This document shows positions 59,735-64,000 of a stretch of DNA of 64,000 nt, one piece after another. The translations under genes were made by a program, and so were the position numbers. The DNA comes from Nageia nagi (taxonomy: Eukaryota; Pinophyta): contig JBITNC010000001.1 of assembly GCA_050084985.1 (NCBI GenBank), positions 168,764,001-168,828,000 of the forward strand, given 5' to 3'. Within the stretch, counting starts at the first letter, position 1. The number at the start of each line of letters is the position of its first letter. The notes under the pieces are model-generated. The model saw nothing but the letters and a program-made list of their open reading frames with translations, searched no databases and was not told the DNA's origin.

Positions 59735-60720
59735 AAATGCCCTATCAAAATGTAATCTCATGACCATATGGTATATATAAAGAAAAGGGACTGAAGCAAT
59801 GTATGTCAAAATGACTCATTAGTTTACATACAATTATATTAGATGACTATGTAATTATTGCACAAACAAATATATTTTGAGAGAGTCAATGAATTGTATG
59901 AAAAAATACCCCTTCATAGTGCAATCTTATGGATCACAATGATCACAAGGTGTGTTGATAAGGTTGTGAATTATTTTCCTTAGCAAAATACATCCTTATG
60001 GATCATAATGGTCATACGTAACTTTAGAAAGGGCCTATGAATTATTTACCTTAGTCTATGGAGTGCACTGGTATTTGGCTATGCACAAAATAAATACCTA
60101 AAAAGTGCATGACAAGCCAAATGCAGTCTCATGGATTGCAGTGATCACCCAAAATGGATATGTTGAAAGGAATTATGATTTGTTTAACAAAAATACCTCA
60201 TCGAACTACAATATATGCCCAAAATAGATATGTTGAAATTACTTGTGAATTGTTTTTCAAAATGCTTTATCAAAATGAAGCCTTCTAGACAATAATAATC
60301 ATAGGGTATGGTAAAAGTAGATCTGTTAAAAGAGGCTTGCGAGCTTTTGAAAAAGTTCCTCATTGAGATGAAGTCATGACCATTGTATACATGTAAAGAG
60401 GTATATGAATGGTTTTTAAAAAAGCCTTGTTTAAAAAAACATATTACAGACTATAATGGTCATCTAAACTAAATACAAAAAAGGGGTCTATAAATTGTTT
60501 AAAGTAGAGTCGAACTCTGCAATCTTTTTCTAGCATTTTTCTAGCATGTGCTACCATGGAAGCTCCAACATGAGGTATGGTCATCCATAAAAGAATAGAT
60601 AAAAATAGTATTTCATTGAATGTGGAAGAAAAACTAGGGATTTAGAAATTATTTGACATTTACCTTATCAATACAGTCTCATGGATTACATTGGTCATGG
60701 GATTTGAACGGGCTATATAA
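59735..60720. repeat. Decayed dispersed repeat with tctcatggattacaatggtcat motif
   Basis: Variants of (t)ct(c/t)atggat(t/c)acaatg(a/g)tca recur near 59925, 59990, 60125, 60280, 60375, 60445 and 60675. Many are followed by gatatgttgaaa..g..(t)atgaattgttt. Spacing is about 65-150 bp, so this looks like an old tandem array broken by indels. Confidence 0.55.
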
Positions 60721-62558
60721 ACTTCTACACATATGTATTTACTATTCATAGAGCCAAACTCTACAAACCTTTGCAAGTATTCTTCTAGCATGAGTCACCA
60801 TGCAAGATCTAGTAGGTATTAAGAGTAAATAAAATGGTTTCTCAGCAAATGCTATTAATAGGCAAGTGAAACTATGGAGAATACAAAAGGTTCGATAATC
60901 ATTTGATAAAATGGATAATGAAGGCATGGTTTTATATACTAACATGAGAGGTCAATCAATACTACTTTACCAAGTTTTGTTGTACAAGTTTCACCCGTGA
61001 TTCAAAATAAACAATAATAATTTTTGTTTTTATATATTTCTCCTTATTTTGTCTAGATACCACTACATGAAAGTAGACAAACTATATCATCTTGGCCAAT
61101 ATTAAATTTTGAATATCACACTTATGATTATCATTCAAAATAAAATAAGTAATTTTAAATGACTTGTTTACTCTATTCTCCAAGCACATCTAGACAAAGT
61201 ATACCCTATATTCACATGCAAGGATGTTATACCATTACTAGATCTTTTAATTGATACAAATTGATGTAAGATCTAAGAACCTTATTAACTCATACATAAG
61301 CACTTCATATTTTCAAAAATCTAAAAAAAAAAATTCAAATAAAACTCAAGATTTTTGACTAAGCATTTAGCACTAGGGGTTAAATTGCTAGAAATGTACG
61401 TGGGATTGAATAATGAAGGAAAGGTGAACTCTTTGCTCCATGTGTGTATTTTTCCTTAAATTTCCCCAAGTATTTATAGATAAAGGTTGATATAATATAT
61501 CCAAGAAATGTGACTATTCATCCAGCTCATATATTCTTGTTTGTAACGTGTAGGAGTTTTTTTTTATGGTCCAACTTAGATAATTTTGTTTGCAAGTGTT
61601 ATATCCTATAAAATAATTAGGCACCAAAATAATTTCACACACCTAACATGCACAAACAAATTATGGGGGGATGAATTCTTTATTATTTTTGCAAAACCCC
61701 AAAATATCCTTGTAACCTCCATAAAATAACAAATAATCCTTTTTAACCTGTAAATTTATTATTTATAGAAATTAAAATTCCTTGGTGAAAATTCAAAATT
61801 CAAAAAGTTCTAATATTCCTTGCATTATTCAAAAGTAGTCAATTAATTTCCTAAATACATTCCCAAATGCATATCATACATATTTACCTACGGAGACCAC
61901 TCATCTTGCAAGGTAAATTTGTTAGCACATACACATATAAGCATTATACAATTCATTGAAATTGAATATTATGTGCAATAATTATGATATGCAGCTATAT
62001 GATCTACAAAGGTCCTTGTGGCTATCAGTGAATCAACACCAATCATTTCCTCACTCTTACCAATATATTCTCATAACCAACTCATCCTTGGTTCCTTAGG
62101 ATCTCCAACCTTACTCCCACGCTAAGTTAACCTATAACCTATGTCATAAAAGTCTCAAAGCCAACATTAAATTGATATAACTATTGCATATAATCAATCA
62201 TAATTAGATATTTTGTAAGATAAATAGTTTCAATCGCATTCAAATTCTCGAAAGCATTCGAGTCTTAATAAGTGCAATTGGGTGGTTCATTACAATATGC
62301 AAGGAAATATTGTATGCAAAAACTTGAAAAGATGAAATACAAAAGTAACAACATAGTCATAAACCTCAAACTCAAACTCAACCTCATTAATCAAAATCAA
62401 AATAATTTTGGTGAAAAGTAATAACTTAGGAAACCTTGAAACCATAGGATGACCACACCATAGAAAAACCTAAATAGGGTACCTACATATTGAAATTTGA
62501 TCTACCATCGAAAGTAGAAAAAGAAACATCTAGTCAACAAAACACATGAAATATTTTA
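60721..62558. other. Unassigned AT-rich DNA
   Basis: No gene was recognised. The 67-codon open frame at 60742-60945 (-) has no motif. Confidence 0.4.
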
Positions 62559-62831
62559 TTCCAATTAGATCCAACTAATATTCAGTTACAAGAATATAGA
62601 ATGAAAAAATATTGGCCTTTTGAAAAGTATCAATTTAAGATTGCACTCAATATGGTTTTGCAAATAGAAACACGCAATGCATTATGTTCATTAGCATAAC
62701 TTAAAACTATTGATCTTATTAAGAGAATAACAACTGAAGGTAAAGAGAAAATAATTGAAACTATAAATGCATAAGGTAAATTTCTCATGGAAAAATATGT
62801 TAAATATGGTGGTAGTTCCACCACCCTATAG
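62559..62831 (+). pseudogene. Unassigned coding-like relic
   Basis: One frame of 91 codons with two internal TAA stops. Its product is helical in composition (RMKKYWPFEKYQFKIALNMV, RITTEGKEKIIETINA). It precedes a set of ggggg-containing motifs by 400 bp, as the end of a retrotransposon polyprotein might. No family is recognised, and chance is possible. Confidence 0.25.
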
Positions 62832-63224
62832 TGTACTATAATTTCTATTTTTGCATATCATATAGGACACATTTCATATAGGTTACATATCATGAGTCAC
62901 TCCCTTATATGTATTTGGTTACTATGAAAAATTTCATCAAGTTTTTAATCATGATATCATCACATCTTCATCTTCTCAATCACTTTCTATTATTTCTTAT
63001 TTGCTTTTTGTATCTTTTCGTCCTCATCATTTCATTAAGTCTTCTTCTTTCATCAAATGTTTTCCTTTTTTCTATTTATTATCAAGATTCTCAAATTTGC
63101 CATGTTAATGAAATATCTCATGTATAAGGTATTCTTATGTCTAGTTACTACATCCCATATTAGTTGCATTTCATGAAAAATATATACATAAAAAAAGAAA
63201 AAATTAGAAAAAGTGGATATAGTC

Positions 63225-63310
63225 TCAACTGGGGGCAATATTAGTTTCAACTAAGGGCAATCCAATTTTTAGTTGGGGGTAGCGTGAGTTTTCAACTAGG
63301 GCATGATAAA
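63225..63310 (+). repeat. Four tcaactgggggcaa-type motifs
   Basis: Variants tcaactgggggcaat, tcaactaagggcaat, tagttgggggtagc and tcaactagggcat occur every 20-30 bp. The purine cores resemble a multiplied polypurine tract before a 3' LTR, but the sequence after them does not match LTR copy C. Confidence 0.5.
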
Positions 63311-64000
63311 AACTAGATGTAAAATAGTCAGAAAGGAAAAAATTCAAAAATAAGAATAAGAAAAATTCAATTACAAAAAATAGTTCAAAATTACCCATTC
63401 TAGGGGTATGAAGGTAATTACAGGTAAAGTATATCATTTCAAATGTCATTTTATTTATGATATTCATGTTATGGTATGTTATGATTATTGTTATCATGTT
63501 ATGCTTACCATGTAGAATACTAGTTTAGATAATTATTTAAAAATTAGAGCACCCACGATGTGTGAAAATTATCTTCAAGGTGTTAGTATCATAAATTCTT
63601 TATGATATTCATTACAAAATTTATTATAGTTGATGAATTAAGACTACTATTTCTTTGAATATCTGGTATAAAATATAAGCATTGCTTATGTTATTCATAT
63701 GATTGCTTTTTCAAATAAAATGCATGTTGTACTAATGACATTCAAAATTTTTAGGCCATAAAAATATCATGAGCACAATATCTTCAAAATTGTAGGTCAA
63801 TATGACATAAAGGAATGAAAAGCTTAGGGTATATAAAAATAGCTCATTAGCTAAACAATTGTAGATTATGTGTTACGATAACATTAGTCTACAAAATAAT
63901 ATTATATTGATTTCATCCTTGCTTCTTTTAATTTGAATATCATTATCATGGATGTGATCTATGTAGGTATTATTTCTTTTATTTCCATAGATTATCCCAA
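63311..64000. other. Unassigned AT-rich DNA to the window edge
   Basis: No gene or repeat was recognised. If the motif above is a PPT, an LTR of an unseen family would start near 63290-63320. Confidence 0.35.

Noticed and set aside
1-64000. A bacterial-type or viral system, CRISPR array or tRNA/rRNA genes
   Set aside because: Splice signals, LTR retrotransposons with tRNA-Met PBS, PMD relics and plant telomere-like repeats all indicate plant nuclear DNA. No RNA gene or CRISPR-like spacer array was seen.

Overview
The window is intergenic DNA of a land plant with a large, repeat-filled genome. It is AT-rich, contains no intact host gene, and carries old, unpurged LTR retrotransposons in several layers. 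Many mutually diverged copies and roughly 5-12 % LTR divergence would suit a gymnosperm or another giant plant genome, but the species cannot be read from the sequence. No rRNA, tRNA or CRISPR feature was seen.

Left part (1-28700). A plant-mobile-domain (PMD)-like coding relic is split by a three-element nest. The outer element (262-27839, + strand, TSD CATTT) has about 510-bp LTRs and no recognisable polyprotein, so it resembles a LARD. It contains a Copia element on the - strand (6462-15468, 'Copia-B', TSD GAACA) and a Copia element on the + strand (16456-25739, 'Copia-A', TSD TACTC, Sirevirus-like). With the nest and one TSD copy left out, the PMD frame runs on from base 261 to base 27845 without a shift. 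LTR divergence estimated by hand is about 12 % (outer), 7 % (Copia-B) and 5 % (Copia-A), which agrees with the nesting order.

Middle part (28700-43966). This holds a probable LTR relic with an adjoining (TA)n tract, a Ty3/gypsy LTR plus gag relic on the + strand (30260-33050), and a third Copia element on the - strand (33537-42147, 'Copia-C'). Copia-C is the same family as Copia-B. Next comes a second PMD-like relic on the - strand (42290-43966).

Right part (43967-64000). This holds a 191-bp tandem array (about 45.6-46.65 kb), a gypsy LTR fragment on the + strand abutting a gypsy gag relic on the - strand (47207-49995), and that relic's own LTR (50056-50792). A homologous inverted LTR lies at 56055-56744. 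Between these two LTRs is a 5.3-kb block with a multi-exon transposase-like pseudogene (51441-52971, - strand) and outward-pointing degenerate telomere-like arrays. The last 7 kb holds a short gag-like relic and decayed repeats.

Most notable points: (1) Copia-B and Copia-C share the same broken integrase residues (catalytic Asp to Asn, Glu to Lys) and two identical stop positions although they sit at different sites, so the family seems to have been copied from an already defective parent. (2) The Copia-A LTRs carry a 14-bp GATAAAAG-type array in exact register, 41 units in the 5' LTR and 45 in the 3' LTR. (3) Copia-B and Copia-C have an unusually long (about 3 kb) conserved non-coding leader.
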